Positions 1 to 10,970 of a DNA stretch of 64,000 nt are shown here, piece by piece; the stretch's first letter is position 1, and every line of letters begins with the position of its first letter. The stretch comes from Asterella californica. Taxonomy: Eukaryota > Streptophyta > Marchantiopsida > Marchantiales > Aytoniaceae. The position numbers and the translations under genes are program-made. Under the pieces are notes generated by a model, which was not told the origin of the DNA, did no database searches, and saw only the letters and a list, made by a program, of their open reading frames with translations. Location: contig JAYKYS010000004.1 of NCBI GenBank assembly GCA_036924285.1, positions 29,606,001 through 29,670,000 of the forward strand, read 5' to 3'.

Positions 1-94
1 CGTCAATCATTATTGCAGGCAGATGTTGTTGTCCATAAATTGCAAATAGCGATGAGCTGTACCAAATTTGATCAACGCGCGTCATAGGATTCTC

Positions 95-493
95 TCACAC
101 TTCCTTGTCGAAGGTGATAACGTGCCCACATGACCATCCCATTTCCTGATATCGAACGCAACTGCACGTTCCTCGATCATTCGAGCTATGCTTAACTAGA
201 TGAGTTGATCCTGAAGTGTGACAGCGAACTGTGGCCTCTCTAAAGTTTGAAACTTGGCAAATGAATCTTTCTGCAACTTGCTCATTCTCTGTCTGTCTGC
301 TCCTCGCAAACTTTGTGAGTAGATTTGTCTCCTGCTTCAGTTGTTGACGTCTCGTTGTAAACTGTTGCATGATGTAATACCAAATTTCGAATAAAATTCT
401 TAGAGGGACATTGAAACGAATGATCCTCATAGCGTTGTTCATGCTCTCGGCTACATTAGAAGTTACCTTTTCATATCGTGGCTTCGGACACAC
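95..493 (-). pseudogene. MULE SWIM zinc-finger fragment
   Basis: A 132-residue frame opening with a segment typical of MULEs (SNVAESMNNAMRIIRFNVPL, the site of the last catalytic acidic residue). It ends with CSCVRYQEMGWSCGHVI, which has the C-x-C-x(n)-C-x-H pattern of the SWIM finger. The finger is intact, but the frame is cut off from the core by shifts near 500-830. Confidence 0.8.
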
Positions 494-829
494 ACAACGA
501 CTATATCGTTTCGTGATGTCTCATAGATAAGTAGCCAATTGTCTGCCTCGATCTCCGGAGTCATCGAGTTTCTTTAAAACCTCGTTATACATGTCACATT
601 AAACTGCATTAAACATCAATTCTTCGCTAATTCTGTAAGAAAAAAAATCTGGTTTGGAAATTCTCCACTATGACCGAAAGTTAGTCGAGCTAACCAAATG
701 CTCGTTGAATGCAAACTTGTTGTAACTACGGGTGAGAATCGTACACCTCTCGGTTCTTCGCATACAAGCAAGCCAAAAATAGTTGCTCGGCCTCTTTACC
801 AAACCTCGCCCTCACGTTCATTCTAATGT

Positions 830-1417
830 GTTGAGCATAATGACCATGCGTCACAGTTGGAATATCTCAGCAATGACTTTCTCCAAACTTTTCTGTCGAT
901 CGCTGATGATTACAGTTTGAGGACTATCAATTCCATTTATGGATTCTCTCAATAAGCCACAGAACCAAGTCTAGTTAGATGTGTCTTCTCTCGGAGCTAC
1001 AGCATAAGCTAAAATGATAGCCTGGTTTGCACCATCGAGGGTGGAAGCCAAGAAAATTTGACAAGGAAACTTGCGTGACTTCGAATGACAAGCGTCAAGA
1101 CATATCACTTTCTGACATGAGCTGAAGGCATTACGAGTAGCATTGGGATAGACAAAGAAACGACTAAAAATTATCAGATGATTTATCCATGTGTCCCAAT
1201 CCACAACAGCTAAGGGATCGACGTCTTTTATCCTTCTACATACTGATGAAATATAATGAAAAGAGATAGTCTGATTATCTTCTAACCAGTCCCGTGAGTG
1301 CTCGCGGCTTCTCCAAACCTGGTTATATGGGGCTCGCTTATTAAAACTAGTCCGAATTTCTTCCATTAAATTCCGGATTGAGGTGTTGTGATCTATGGCT
1401 ACTCTATTACACAACAC
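830..1417 (-). pseudogene. MULE transposase core fragment
   Basis: The open frame 1417-971 contains VICLDACHSKSRKFPCQIFL followed by TLDGANQAIILAYAVAPRED, the usual layout around the first catalytic aspartate of MULE transposases. After one in-frame stop (971-973) the same frame continues with VIISDRQKSLEKVI, the region of the second aspartate. Beyond that the reading changes frame but shows HGHYAQHIRMNVRARFGKEA, the helical segment that follows. No intact frame joins these parts. Confidence 0.7.
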
Positions 1418-1583
1418 TTGTGCAAGGAATTTAGAGTTTGACGCTGGTCTGCGTCAGTAAGCTCGTTGTCCAAGGCAAGTATGCTCTAGATTACACACGC
1501 TGATGGTGATTCTCCCTGTGAATTTTCCTCTTTGTGCACGTACCCTCCAATTGCACGACTGCGTTACTGACCCGTCTCTTGCC

Positions 1584-1985
1584 TCAACAACAACCGTGCA
1601 CTTTGTGAGTGAAATATGACTTGAGCTTGTTACAAGCTCTACTGTTCAAGAAACACCAACAATCTATAGCAAAGTCAAAATCTTTCCAGCATTGAAACTC
1701 TCCCCCCAACCTCAATCTCCCTGCAGCATCTCTTAAGGAGTCTAGTGTTTTTTCTTGAAGCACGCGGTCAGCAACACGGACGTCAGTCATCTCCTGCCGC
1801 CATCGCTCCATGATCGTTTCGTCTTCTTTCTCGTCACTTCTTACGTCCAGAAAAAATTCCTTCTCTTCATCTTCAAAATGTAATCCATCGAGAGAATCTA
1901 AATCATTGTCCTCTGACATTATCACTAAGTGTTTACATGCATTGCATATCTCTTTCCTCGATGCTTCACTGTTACCACCATGCAT
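1584..1985 (-). pseudogene. MULE N-terminal domain fragment
   Basis: A 133-residue open frame starting with ATG at 1985. It has an acidic middle (EDEEKEFF near residues 37-44) and a C-terminal stretch beginning GGEFQCWKDFDFAI. That stretch matches the pattern of the plant MuDR N-terminal domain (G-x-x-F-x-x-x-x-x-F-x-x-A-I). It ends at a stop before the core, so it is detached from the catalytic part. The assignment leans on position just upstream of the core. Confidence 0.6.
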
Positions 1986-1999
1986 TGTTCATTTTCATT

Positions 2000-4900
2000 T
2001 CTTCTGCTTGATGTGAAACACTATATCATGCTAGTACTCATTCGAAGCGCAGTCCCGCTTGTCTTCCCGCACACTAGTCTAGCATTCTAACACGTCAGGC
2101 ATCGAAAGCTAACATGACTATCCGACTGGACATCTGATGTGACAAAGTCACTTAGAAAATGAGCGGTTGCTAGTTTGAAGATCGATCAAGAAGTTCATCG
2201 TTAAGAGGGTATGGATCAAGTCCAGTATTCCTTCCGGGGGTTGGATCAAGTAAATCGCTGATGTCAGCCCGACTCTTTTTACGACGAATGTATGCCACAT
2301 CTGAAATAAAAAGAGCCTACGACATATGTAGTTCATGCATGACAAGTGAAATTTAGAATACTCAAGTGAGAGACGAAGACTGCAGCTTATCGAGCTGAAG
2401 CTTTGAACTGATGTAAGTTTCATTTCGACGTCGAACGCAAAAATGAGTTTCTCCATCTGCTTATGGAATTAAACGTTGTCGATTCTTGAGATGTGATGAA
2501 CCTTGTGAACTGAAATCCGGTGGCACAGTTTCCAAATGCTTGCTTACAGCGCCCAACTCGTCAAGAAATGCTTCACAAGCTACAAGGACTGGGAAGGGAT
2601 CTCGGCGATCGTTTTTGGACTGAGACATTTTACGTCTTAAAGAAGAATAGGAGGTGTCATTTCTCAAGAAAAGATTCTTGCCGGGCACTATGATGAAATC
2701 CGATGCGATAGTCTGACCATGTTCATCGTACATGTCAGTCAAGGTCTTCCAAATGTCGTGCAAGTAGCTTGGTCTATGTCCGACTGAACTGGATTGCCGG
2801 GATGATTTCATCGTGAAGATGCTTCAATCTTGTCCATTCATTTAAATTATTGATAGCGGGGCAGAGATGGTTGAAGATATGTCACGTGACAGATGCGAGA
2901 ATTTTATTTTAATCCAGGAGAGAAGTCCGCAAGAATCCCGGAAACCAAATCTTGAGTATTTCAAAATGACACCTCCTAATTCCTCGAGTTTGTTGGTCGA
3001 ACATATAGCGACATTGTTGAAACTGGGAGTTTTTTCTCAAATTTCCCTCCTCTTCTTCTAATAGTAAGGAATCTCGGGGAGAAATTACAAGCAAAATCAG
3101 TAGAAGAAGCAAGCAAGAAATGGAAAAATAGTTGGTATTTATGATTCGAATAGGTGCATTATGATCAAAATTTAAGTAGAATATTTTGTAAATATTGTAA
3201 TACGACGAATAATAATAGTCTTTTTGGTATTAATGGAGTCCTGAATGTTAAACCATCTGCTTTGTATGATCATGCAGAGAGTAAAGATCACCAAAAGTAC
3301 TAGTTTGCTCATCGAGAAGACAAAGAAGCAATGACAAGGTCATTACTTCTGCAAACCGAAGTTGCAATGTATCAATGTTACTTTTTATTAGTGTGGTAGT
3401 CGAGAAAACAAGTCCATATTTTGGACTTATGATCGACGAATAGAAGAACATGTTTGTTTCTTCAACGTCAATAGCGTTTGTCATTTACTTTGAGAATAGA
3501 CAAGTTGTGAGTTTGTTTTTGGGGTTGCTTCATTTGGAAGACAAAGACACATAGCATATTTTTGAGATGTTGATAAGTCGTTTGAAGTTTTGAGGGCTAG
3601 ATCATGATAAGTTAGCTTGTTTCGGCTCTAATGGAGCTTCAGTAATGATCGATAAGCATACTCGTAGGACAGCCAGATTGAAGTGTAGTGTAAATTCTTA
3701 TTTGGATTTCAATACATTGTACTACACATAGAACTAATCTAGCGTTGGCTTTAGCAGTCCAAAGATTCTAAATGTTTTATCATCAACACTGACACCGATA
3801 ATATTTTGAATAGTACGTGTAGTTATTTCAAACAATCATCTACCTGTAGAGATGGTCTTGCAACACTATAGAACGAATTGTTTGACTTGCAAAGAAACTA
3901 AAATAGTATCAAATGGTGGTTATCTCGATTGCAAGCAGTCATGGTTTTGTGGACTCATTGAAATCCGTGCTTGTTTATTTTCATTCAGTTTCCACCTCCA
4001 GTGACCAGGTGTAACTAAGAGTTTGTTAGCTATTGAGATATTTTAGGCTTATGTACTGTTTACAAAGACATGCAATGCTTCGTAAGATCTTTCAGCAAAA
4101 TGTTGTAGTAGAAAGCATTGTGAAAAATGATATTAACATCATTCATATGCATTTTAGTGTTGAGAAGGTATACATTAACACATTTCTCTACGCACTTGAA
4201 GATGAGTATTTTCTTTTGCGAGAGTATGGATCATTCGGTGACAATATGAGAGATTTATCTTCAAAATATCTTTACTTTCATTCAGTTGAAATGCAATGTG
4301 ATATTACAGGTATGGACATGAAGAAGCTATCATCTTCAAAAAAGATTTCTCTGAAGCGGACTGTAATGCTCTAGAGGATAAGCTTTCTGATAATAATCTC
4401 ATAAATATTTTTACAATGGTATGTGTATGATAGATGTCCAACAATTTGGTATTTTTATGGGAGGGTGTTCTAGAGCTAATAGCTCTAGAAAATCTCCCAT
4501 AAAGTACCAAATTGTCTCTCCAAATATTTCGGTGAGAAGAAATATCTCTATGAATAACAGTTGAATCAGTATGTTGATGCAGAATGTTTGCAGTGATCTT
4601 TTTTGCTTTCAAATCTCATGTAGTTACGGAGTTTAAAGTCAGTTTACATTTTGATTTTTTGAGCATGATAGAAATGAGATAAATCTTGAGATTGAAGTAT
4701 TCTAACTTATTGAAACAAGCAAACTTAGCAAGAGTTTAGTGTTTGTTACTTGTGAATGTGCAAATGTTTCTGTCAGAACAAGGTAAAAAAACAAATACCA
4801 TAATTGTTTGTCTACGAACCACTTGGACGTAGTGATGAGAGTGAATTGTTAGGGTACTGTTGATGATACTGAATTTGAAGATATTTTGATCCAAGTTATT

Positions 4901-5028
4901 TAGTTATGAAAATTATAGAAATTGCATCATTTTCTAGTATTTAACCCTGATTTTTATTTTCTGGTGATTCATAGTAGATAAACTTAAGTAGTTTAGCACT
5001 CACTCCTATTCATCTTCGAATACAGGAA
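2000..5028. other. Stretch without recognisable gene
   Basis: The frames here are short and I recognise none. The longest are 2811-2461 minus (116 residues, serine-rich start, acidic EAFLDELG segment), 2456-2148 minus (102) and 4033-4374 plus (113, rich in Y, F and M). The first two are adjacent on the minus strand and could be exons or a degraded reading frame, but I see no convincing splice pair. Position 4118 differs between copies and changes I to T in the 4033-4374 frame, which gives no sign of selection. Equivalent stretches are 25597-28625 and 49194-52222. Confidence 0.5.
4441..4515. repeat. Long imperfect hairpin, 75 bp
   Basis: The arms are acaatttggta at 4441-4451 and taccaaattgt at 4505-4515, with a second paired block atgggag/ctcccat and a third ttctagagct/agctctagaa around the loop aat. 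Only a few mismatches and a 2-base length difference separate the arms. The size suits a miRNA-precursor-like foldback or a tiny MITE. It recurs at 28038-28112 and 51635-51709. Confidence 0.7.
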
Positions 5029-5059
5029 TCATACATCATCAATCATGTCTGTGGCTATG

Positions 5060-5255
5060 CTGCCCGCTATTGACCAAACCCAGATTTTTCTTAAGGCATT
5101 GATTTTTCCCAAGCGCCCTAAGCCGACGGCCTGGTGTCGCACCAGCGATCTGCTGCCGCCAACAGTTAAATTTTTTATCGGCGAGAGAATCGAACTCGAG
5201 ACCTCCTCTTTATAATTAAAACCTGTCGCCACTACGCTGACTCGTAAGCCCTCTG
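5060..5255 (-). mobile_element. tRNA-derived SINE-like element
   Basis: On the minus strand, CAGCGTAGTGG near 5242 fits the RNA polymerase III A box in ten of eleven positions. AGTTCGATTCT near 5195 fits the B box in nine of eleven, with the short spacing (about 35 bases between boxes) of tRNA-type SINEs. The downstream body contains a GC-rich block (5085-5160) that folds readily. The ends and target-site duplications were not resolved, so the extent is approximate. A decayed tRNA gene is the alternative. Confidence 0.5.
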
Positions 5256-5743
5256 TCAAATAGTCCAATCTGTTCTGTGTATTCATCTCACTTCTCTTAG
5301 GAAGGGTTAGCTCTAAATTAATGTCTCTAAGATTTTCTTCATTCGTCATAAGAATTGAATTATAGTTTAATAGGTTCCACTTACTGTCACTGCGCTTATG
5401 GTTTTTCTGGTTTGTAGAGACCATATGTTTTGTTCACCTAAGAGTAGTTCAAATTAGATTTTTAAATATAATACGATTTAGAGGTTTAAATTTACACTGA
5501 GTTTTGTCTATTGACTTGCACGAAACCAGCCGCGGAACTGGTTGTACTGCAGTAGAACACAAGATTTTTCTCTGCTTCTTTCAATATAAATTAAGACTTG
5601 TATTAATTGACGAAACCATCCACGTACACTGCGTAAAACAGAAATATTTCTCCCCGCTTCCTTGAGTTTTGTATTTGTATCATTCTCGTCTTTTTTCTGT
5701 TCTTGTATAAGACCGTGGGGCAGGATATTGTCATATTGTCAAA

Positions 5744-5855
5744 CAGTCAATATTGCATATTGACTGCTTATTCACCCATGTACACTCAAGTGTACATGGG
5801 TGTTTAATATATGTTTCTAACCCTTCTGATGGGAAGAGTTAGAAACATATATTAA
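5744..5855. repeat. Three consecutive perfect hairpins
   Basis: Hairpin 1 is 5744-5766, with a 10-bp stem cagtcaatat and loop tgc. Hairpin 2 is 5773-5802, with a 14-bp stem cacccatgtacact and a 2-base centre. Hairpin 3 is 5804-5855, with an 18-bp stem ttaatatatgtttctaac and an inner CCTTC/GGAAG pairing. All three are perfect in their main stems and lie within 112 bp. They recur at 29341-29452 and 52938-53049. Confidence 0.85.
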
Positions 5856-8342
5856 TGCCTCTATTAAATGACGTGTAATGACAATTTCACTCCCGGACTT
5901 ATATCTCCAGGAAGGCCTCAGCCTGCTCTTCACTTATGGGTTCTGTCTGGGTCAATTTGCTACTCCCGGAATGGTTAACATATAATATTTATAAATAATT
6001 TAGATTTTTTATTATAACTTATTACAATATATTTTTATAACACTTACACGTTTTCTGATAAGAAAAATCGAAATTCACTGTAAATTGGGGGGATGCTTAT
6101 TGTCTCCACATCCCCTCTCCGTCTCTTCGGTAGGCCTAGGTAGCTCGGTATTGGAGAATAAATAAGAAGAAGCAATTTTAGCAGTTCACGATTTGTTCTT
6201 TCAAAATATATCTTACTTTCAAGTTGAATTTTTGCATGTTTATTGTTTCAATTTCTAACATTTCAGTGGTATCAACAATATGTGTATTTCAGCTAGATAC
6301 AATTTCATATATTGTTATAAGTTTATAAGTGTTGTTGTCTTTCATATCTATTTTAGTTTGGTGAGAACAGATTAGTACGTTAGAACGCCCCTGAATGGAG
6401 AGAGAGCTTGAAATCCAAACGAATCCTGACAATGGTATCATTTATGGCTAGTAGTATCTATAATAGTTTTATATTAGTTAAATTCTTAAATATTTTGAAA
6501 AATTATATGATAATCGATCCTAGACACTTGGATTTAAATAAAATATATCTAAGTATCCCCAACATATATTTGATATTTTTATTAACAAGATAATTGTTAT
6601 TTAACACAGTGACATCACGATAAAATCCTAAGAAGGATAACGATATCCTTGCAAAATTGCTACATATATCTTGTATTCTGAAAATAACCGGAAAGATTCT
6701 GTAAAGTACGGATAAGTATCTCCTTGTGTTAATTTTGATCGGATTTTCACCGACACAAAATATAATATTATCGAGTTTTAGCAGATTGTTTATTCGAATA
6801 GTCGGAAATAAATACATAAGTATTGAAAGTCTCGGTTTTTATAATTATAAATTTACAGAACCTAAATATATTTACAACACTCGGATATTATCCGAAAACC
6901 AGGTAAACATTGTTTGTCCGAGCACTGGAGTCCTCTCGTCACGCATTCATTTTTCTCAACTCTTCATGGACACATCCGCCATAGCCTTCGTCCCAAGCTC
7001 CTGAAAGTAGTCGTGACTGTACTTTCTCCTCTCCGTGCTCATGAGAGCACACACAAGTTCGCCCGCCAATCCTGCTGTCCGATTGTCCATGCAGTGCAGT
7101 CCCCAGGGAGATCGTTGTGCACTCATCCAAGCTCGGTCTTCATGGTGTTGCTGTAGGCACACTCCATCAACACGCGCACCAGAGTCGGACCACTGTATCA
7201 GTAACCCACACATTGACTTGCCTGCGGGATAGCTTTCTTTCCTGTCCGCTCCTACGTGTTTGCGCTCCTCTGTCTTGTGGTCGCCGGGATCTTCAGTCCT
7301 TATGGAGGGCGTTGTTCCTGTGCTGGCGTGCGCATTTCACTTCGTGTCTTAGATTGCCCTGCCTCGCGGCACGCCACTCTCGGCCCAGGTATGTCTTCCC
7401 TTGTCTTGTCTTCGCTGTCTTGCTATGTCTTGTCTTCGCATTTCTTCCCTTGCAGATGCTCAAGCTCTTGTTGTGCCAGAAGATAGAAAGCTATTTCTAT
7501 CTTCTGCTTAGCGTACCGTACTGCGCTTGTGAGATTCATCCGCTCTCGGCAGCCATGTGTCGTAGCAAGCGCACACTGTCGTCTCGTGTGCCAGTTTCAC
7601 TCCTTGTAAATCAGGGCCCGCTCGTTGGATTGCGGGACTAATTTCTAGACTGCCGATATGTTATGTCAGAATCCGTATCTTTTGCTCCTTGTATGGGGAG
7701 TATTAGCCCCCAGATTTCCTGTTATGTTACGAGGATCATTTTAAACACTGCCACGGTGTAATATTCTGTGAAGTCCTGCCATGGTCATGGTGAAAGTATG
7801 TTTACTTGCACTACCCTTAAATTGGTCTGTAACTCATATTACACCAGTTATCTACATCGTTTCCCGACAGTCTGGGACTATGTTGCTTGCTACACATTCC
7901 CAATATTCTTGGTACTGGGTACAAGTTGCTCAAAAGTACACAAATCTGAGCGGGAATTCAATCCATGTTTCTTCTCCGTATGTATTTCTCTAGTTAGCCC
8001 AATTCACGGTTAACCTTGACGTGCATATATGTAGGCGATTCTTGCGTCTACGTTCATATCGTTCGTTCATATCGTTCATATATCGTACTCATATTAGGCT
8101 GTCTACAGGCCGCGACTGCTACTAACGGTGATCGATCTCATAGTTTGGCTGCAATTTCCACTTCGTGCAAAACCGGGGAAGATTCTACGCGGATTCGCGC
8201 TCCTTGCATTATGAACGATGCATATTCATTGTGCCTGATGCCAATATAGCTGACAACTAGCTAATCTGGATGTTATTTAACGTACCGTCTCACAGAGTAA
8301 ACTGAACTTGCAGCGGATAGGGCAACGAGTCCTCCACCTACC
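5856..8342. other. AT-rich then CT-rich stretch without recognised gene
   Basis: 5940-6900 is very AT-rich, with small palindromes such as cggatattatccg near 6892. 7000-7640 is C/T-rich on the plus strand and open for 174 residues (7117-7641) with biased, low-complexity composition (many C, L, S, R), which I do not take as a gene. A plausible intron (GTATGT at 7389, TTGCAG ending 7455) and a 13-bp perfect hairpin (7477-7506) lie here. Equivalent stretches are 29453-31939 and 53050-55536. Confidence 0.5.
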
Positions 8343-8487
8343 ATGACGAAAGTGGCCGGAAGTAAGTCTTCTCATGGTGTAAATTTGATAAACTGAAAAT
8401 TCTTTTCTACAAACAGTAGTTGGCAAGGCGACGGGTGGTTCCGTCAAGTTGGCGATCACTTTGGGACAGAGACAGTTTACGCTTTGA
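8343..8487 (+). other. Possible short spliced upstream ORF in the DUF177 leader
   Basis: ATG at 8343 opens six codons to a GTAAGT donor at 8362. An acceptor CAAACAG ends at 8416, after a TTGATAAACTGA branch-like stretch. Splicing this 55-base intron gives a 29-residue frame ending TGA at 8485-8487, just before the main ATG. The splice sites are strong but the intron is very short for a plant, and I know no homologue. It could equally be chance sequence in the 5' leader. Confidence 0.3.
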
Positions 8488-8519
8488 AGAAGAATTCCCA
8501 GAGTTTCCTGCTCGAACCT

Positions 8520-9827
8520 ATGGCAGCATCGGTGAAGCTCGGGGATTTCCGTTCGAGCTTATTTCAGCAAGTCGCGACGGTCTTATGCGCTCGGCAAGCA
8601 CGTGAATCAAAAAGACTGCCAAGCATCAGGTCAGGATGCCAGGGAAATCTCATACGCACGTCGTGCAAGGCAGAGCTAGATGCAGGTCACGTATTCGTTA
8701 AATCCGTACAGGGGACGAGCAGATTATGCTTTTCCAAACAATCTGCTCTTCCTCTGGATCGAGCTAGTGTCCACAGCGAGACCGAAGCAGATGATTCAGT
8801 GAACGAGGATACATGGTTGGGTGCTGTTATATTCAAGCGAAGCGCAGTCCAGACTCACTTTGAGTTTCAAACGTCACTAGAGAAGTTAGGGTTAGCCGTA
8901 CTATCATCAGATAGGTCCATATCATTAGCTCATTCTATAGGAATTGTCTCCAAAGCCCATGAATCTGGCCTGGAACAGTTTACCCCAGTTGGCATCTCGA
9001 TCGACGTTAACAGGGAGGGGAGGGACTTGAGACTGGACGGACTTGTGCGCACGGCTATCAGTCTTTGCTGCAACAGGTATGATGGACAACTTACTCGGAA
9101 AGAGTTCTGGTATATCGAGAAGCTAGTCGAATTTAAAAATTTAGCTGGCAGCCTGTTGACATCATGAGTCACAAAAAATTGGTCTGGGGAATCTCATCTA
9201 CGTGCTGTAGTAGGCTATGAAGCTAACCATTCGATCCTTGTCTAGTAAGTAAGCTGAGTAAGTATATATGCAACAGGTCTATGCAATTTCGGTTTCACTC
9301 TCTGCAACGGAAGGAAAAGAAACTAGTAGAACGAGTTTGATAAGCTATTTGGGGGACTTACTAACCTAAGTCTGGTGCTTTGATGTTCTAGGTGTCTGTC
9401 TCCAGTTGTGGAGAGAGTCTTCGCTGATTTCAGCTTGCTGTTAACGGAAAAAGTGGTGAAGGAACCAACTCAACAACGGCTTGGCGTTGTGCTAGGTGAG
9501 AACGGTTACCTGTCCCCGGTTGAGGACGGGGGAGAGCTGGACATCGACTTGGATGACAAGCTCCATTTTCCCCGGGATTCTAGAGAGATGGACCTTTCCA
9601 AGTACATTCGGGACACAGTGCATCTCGAAATTCCATCCAAGTCATTGTGTTCTGCTGAGTGCCGTGGTCTTTGTCTTACTTGCGGCGTAAATCTGAATAA
9701 GAACACATGCAAATGCGTTGCTGTGAACGTTAGACCCTCTTGGGGACCACTCGAACAGTTAAAACGACAACTAGAAGAGGGAAAACCGGGAGACGACTAT
9801 AAGGAAATTCTGGATGGTTCGGAGTAG
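8520..9827 (+). CDS. DUF177/YCED-family chloroplast 23S rRNA accumulation protein, two exons
   Basis: Exon 1 is 8520-9076 and exon 2 is 9392-9827. The intron 9077-9391 starts GTATGA and ends TTCTAG and splits an arginine codon (AG/G), giving 330 residues. The join creates the family signature around RCLSPV (C at residue 187). The C-terminal third carries the hallmark cysteine cluster CSAECRGLCLTCGVNLN followed by CKC (C272, C276, C280, C283, C292, C294). The first 60 or so residues are basic and serine-rich with few acids, as in a chloroplast transit peptide. I chose ATG 8520 (MAASVKLGD); the frame is open to an earlier in-frame AAG-rich start at 8484. In plants and bacteria this family is needed for 23S rRNA accumulation. 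No break is visible, and the translation is identical in all three copies. Function is by family; expression is not shown. Confidence 0.85.
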
Positions 9828-10115
9828 AACTGTCGTGTTTTCAGCAGGTTCTCTGTGCTTTAAGGTAATCCAATTCTTCTCACGGGGGTTTTGTTCTGGT
9901 GTTCGGATGCTATACTGCGAAGACCGGTTATATTCATTCGCTGAATTCTCAAACCAAGTCAGAATACATGTTACCACTCCTCGTTACTCACCAGACAATT
10001 CACTCGTTACTTACATGGGTTCAAAACTGTTATTGGGGGTTACCTTAAATGTGTGGGGGAAGTCATTGTTTTCACTGAAAATTACTTTAACTGGGGATCA
10101 ATTTATAATGCGAAC
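9828..10115. other. Downstream flank of DUF177 gene
   Basis: Probable 3' untranslated region followed by unassigned DNA leading into the rps11-like scrap. A 110-residue frame (9814-10146) overlaps the end of the gene and has no recognisable content. Confidence 0.4.
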
Positions 10116-10241
10116 ATCCAAGCCAGCTTTAATAATACAATTGTAACTGTTACAGGGCAAGCTGTATCATGGTCGTCTGCAGGTGCTTGTGGATTTAAAG
10201 GTACAAAAAAAAGTACCCCATTTGCAGCTCAAACCGCTGCA
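10116..10241 (+). pseudogene. rps11: Plastid rps11 fragment (NUPT-like)
   Basis: The frame reads [20 protein letters not shown] and continues with [20 protein letters not shown]. This is the conserved N-terminal half of plastid ribosomal protein S11 (uS11). About three residues are missing after TVT (normally TVTDxRG). The match stops abruptly after AAQTAA, and no start codon context is preserved. It is therefore a truncated organelle scrap, not a gene. Confidence 0.85.
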
Positions 10242-10595
10242 GACCCTTACGGCCCCTAGGTGGGAGAAGCAAAGCGCATAAAAGCTTTTTGTTTCGCGAC
10301 AAAATCTTCCTTCTGAAGAATTCAAATTGCCAGTAGATAGAAGAATAGACAAAAAGTTCTTAAATATCAAATCTAATGGTGCTATACCTGTGGAATGGAC
10401 CACTATGGGAACGAGTCCTTTAGTTACATATTGCAAATGCACCTGATCTCGTCATCGGATCTTCCATGTGCGCACGATCAGAGGCAAGACGATTAAGCAA
10501 CGTTCAACAGAACGTCTTCGGGTTTGTGCACAAGTTAAAGAGAAAAGTTTTGTAAAACGGTTTTTTATATTTATCAATTAATTTAAGGAGTATTT
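10242..10595 (+). other. Unassigned stretch between rps11 and rps8 scraps
   Basis: In land plant plastids rps11 and rps8 flank rpl36 and infA. I looked for both here and cannot recognise either. One frame (about 10300-10444) reads LPSEEFKLPVDRRIDKKFLN and stays open for some 45 codons; I do not recognise it. Confidence 0.35.
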
Positions 10596-10667
10596 ATAGA
10601 AAACGATACAATTGCTAATATGATAACCTCAATAAGAAATGCAAATTTAAGAAAAATAAAAATTTTC
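10596..10667 (+). pseudogene. rps8: Plastid rps8 5' fragment (NUPT-like)
   Basis: The reading NDTIANMITSIRNANLRKIK matches the N-terminus of plastid ribosomal protein S8 as in liverwort-type plastids. The start codon is ATA instead of ATG, and a plastid-type GGAG ribosome-binding site lies just upstream (about 10587-10590). Homology ends within about 24 codons, after which the frame meets a stop. It has the same orientation as the rps11 scrap, as in the plastid operon. Confidence 0.85.
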
Positions 10668-10826
10668 CCATATATCATTTAAAAGATATTCAAACTCGTA
10701 AATATAAAAATTCCATAAAAAACAAAAAAATTGATCTATTTCTATTTGGAGAGAACATAATTTGATTTGGCTTTTTTTTTATTGAAATAGACTTTCGATG
10801 ATTTGAGTAGGTATGTGTAGCCTACG

Positions 10827-10970
10827 TCTTATAGCCTCTAATAGGCCTGTCTAACTTTTGACTTATAACCTATCCTCAAGTGTTGGAACTAAAAGCAGTC
10901 TTATAGCCTCTAATAGGCCTGTCTAACTTTTGACTTATAACCTATCCTCAAGTGTTGGAACTAAAAGCAG
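10827..10970. repeat. 72-bp exact tandem duplication
   Basis: Two identical 72-bp units, 10827-10898 and 10899-10970, each beginning tcttatagcctctaataggc. They have no coding content. The duplication recurs unchanged at 34424-34567 and 58021-58164, so it predates the macro-amplification. Confidence 0.95.

Larger units (their letters stand above)
1..1985 (-). pseudogene. Mutator-like (MULE) transposase relic, cut by window start
   Basis: Read on the minus strand from 1985, this shows the order of a plant MuDR/MULE transposase: N-terminal domain, DDE core, SWIM zinc finger. The zinc knuckle that should follow lies outside the window for this copy but is seen at 23068-23535 for the next. The frame is broken by several stops and shifts, for example TAG at 971-973 inside the core. 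All three copies carry the same breaks, so the element was dead before the unit was amplified. I could not define terminal inverted repeats. Confidence 0.8.

Noticed and set aside
5029..5424. 131-residue minus-strand frame as a protein gene
   Set aside because: Most of it is the translated SINE-like element, with no homology I recognise outside it.
6503..6817. Minus-strand 104-residue frame rich in I, L, N as an organelle protein
   Set aside because: Composition follows from AT-rich DNA; a frame of similar length lies on the other strand and no motif is visible.
7117..7641. 174-residue frame as a gene
   Set aside because: Biased C/L/S/R composition from CT-rich DNA, overlapping frames on both strands of similar length, no domain, and an intron-like segment inside it.
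8420..8605. Short plus-strand frame overlapping the start of DUF177
   Set aside because: Out of frame with the signature-bearing exon and without recognisable content; a shadow.
10242..10595. Plastid rpl36 and infA between the rps11 and rps8 scraps
   Set aside because: Expected from plastid gene order, but neither reading is recognisable in any plus-strand frame.
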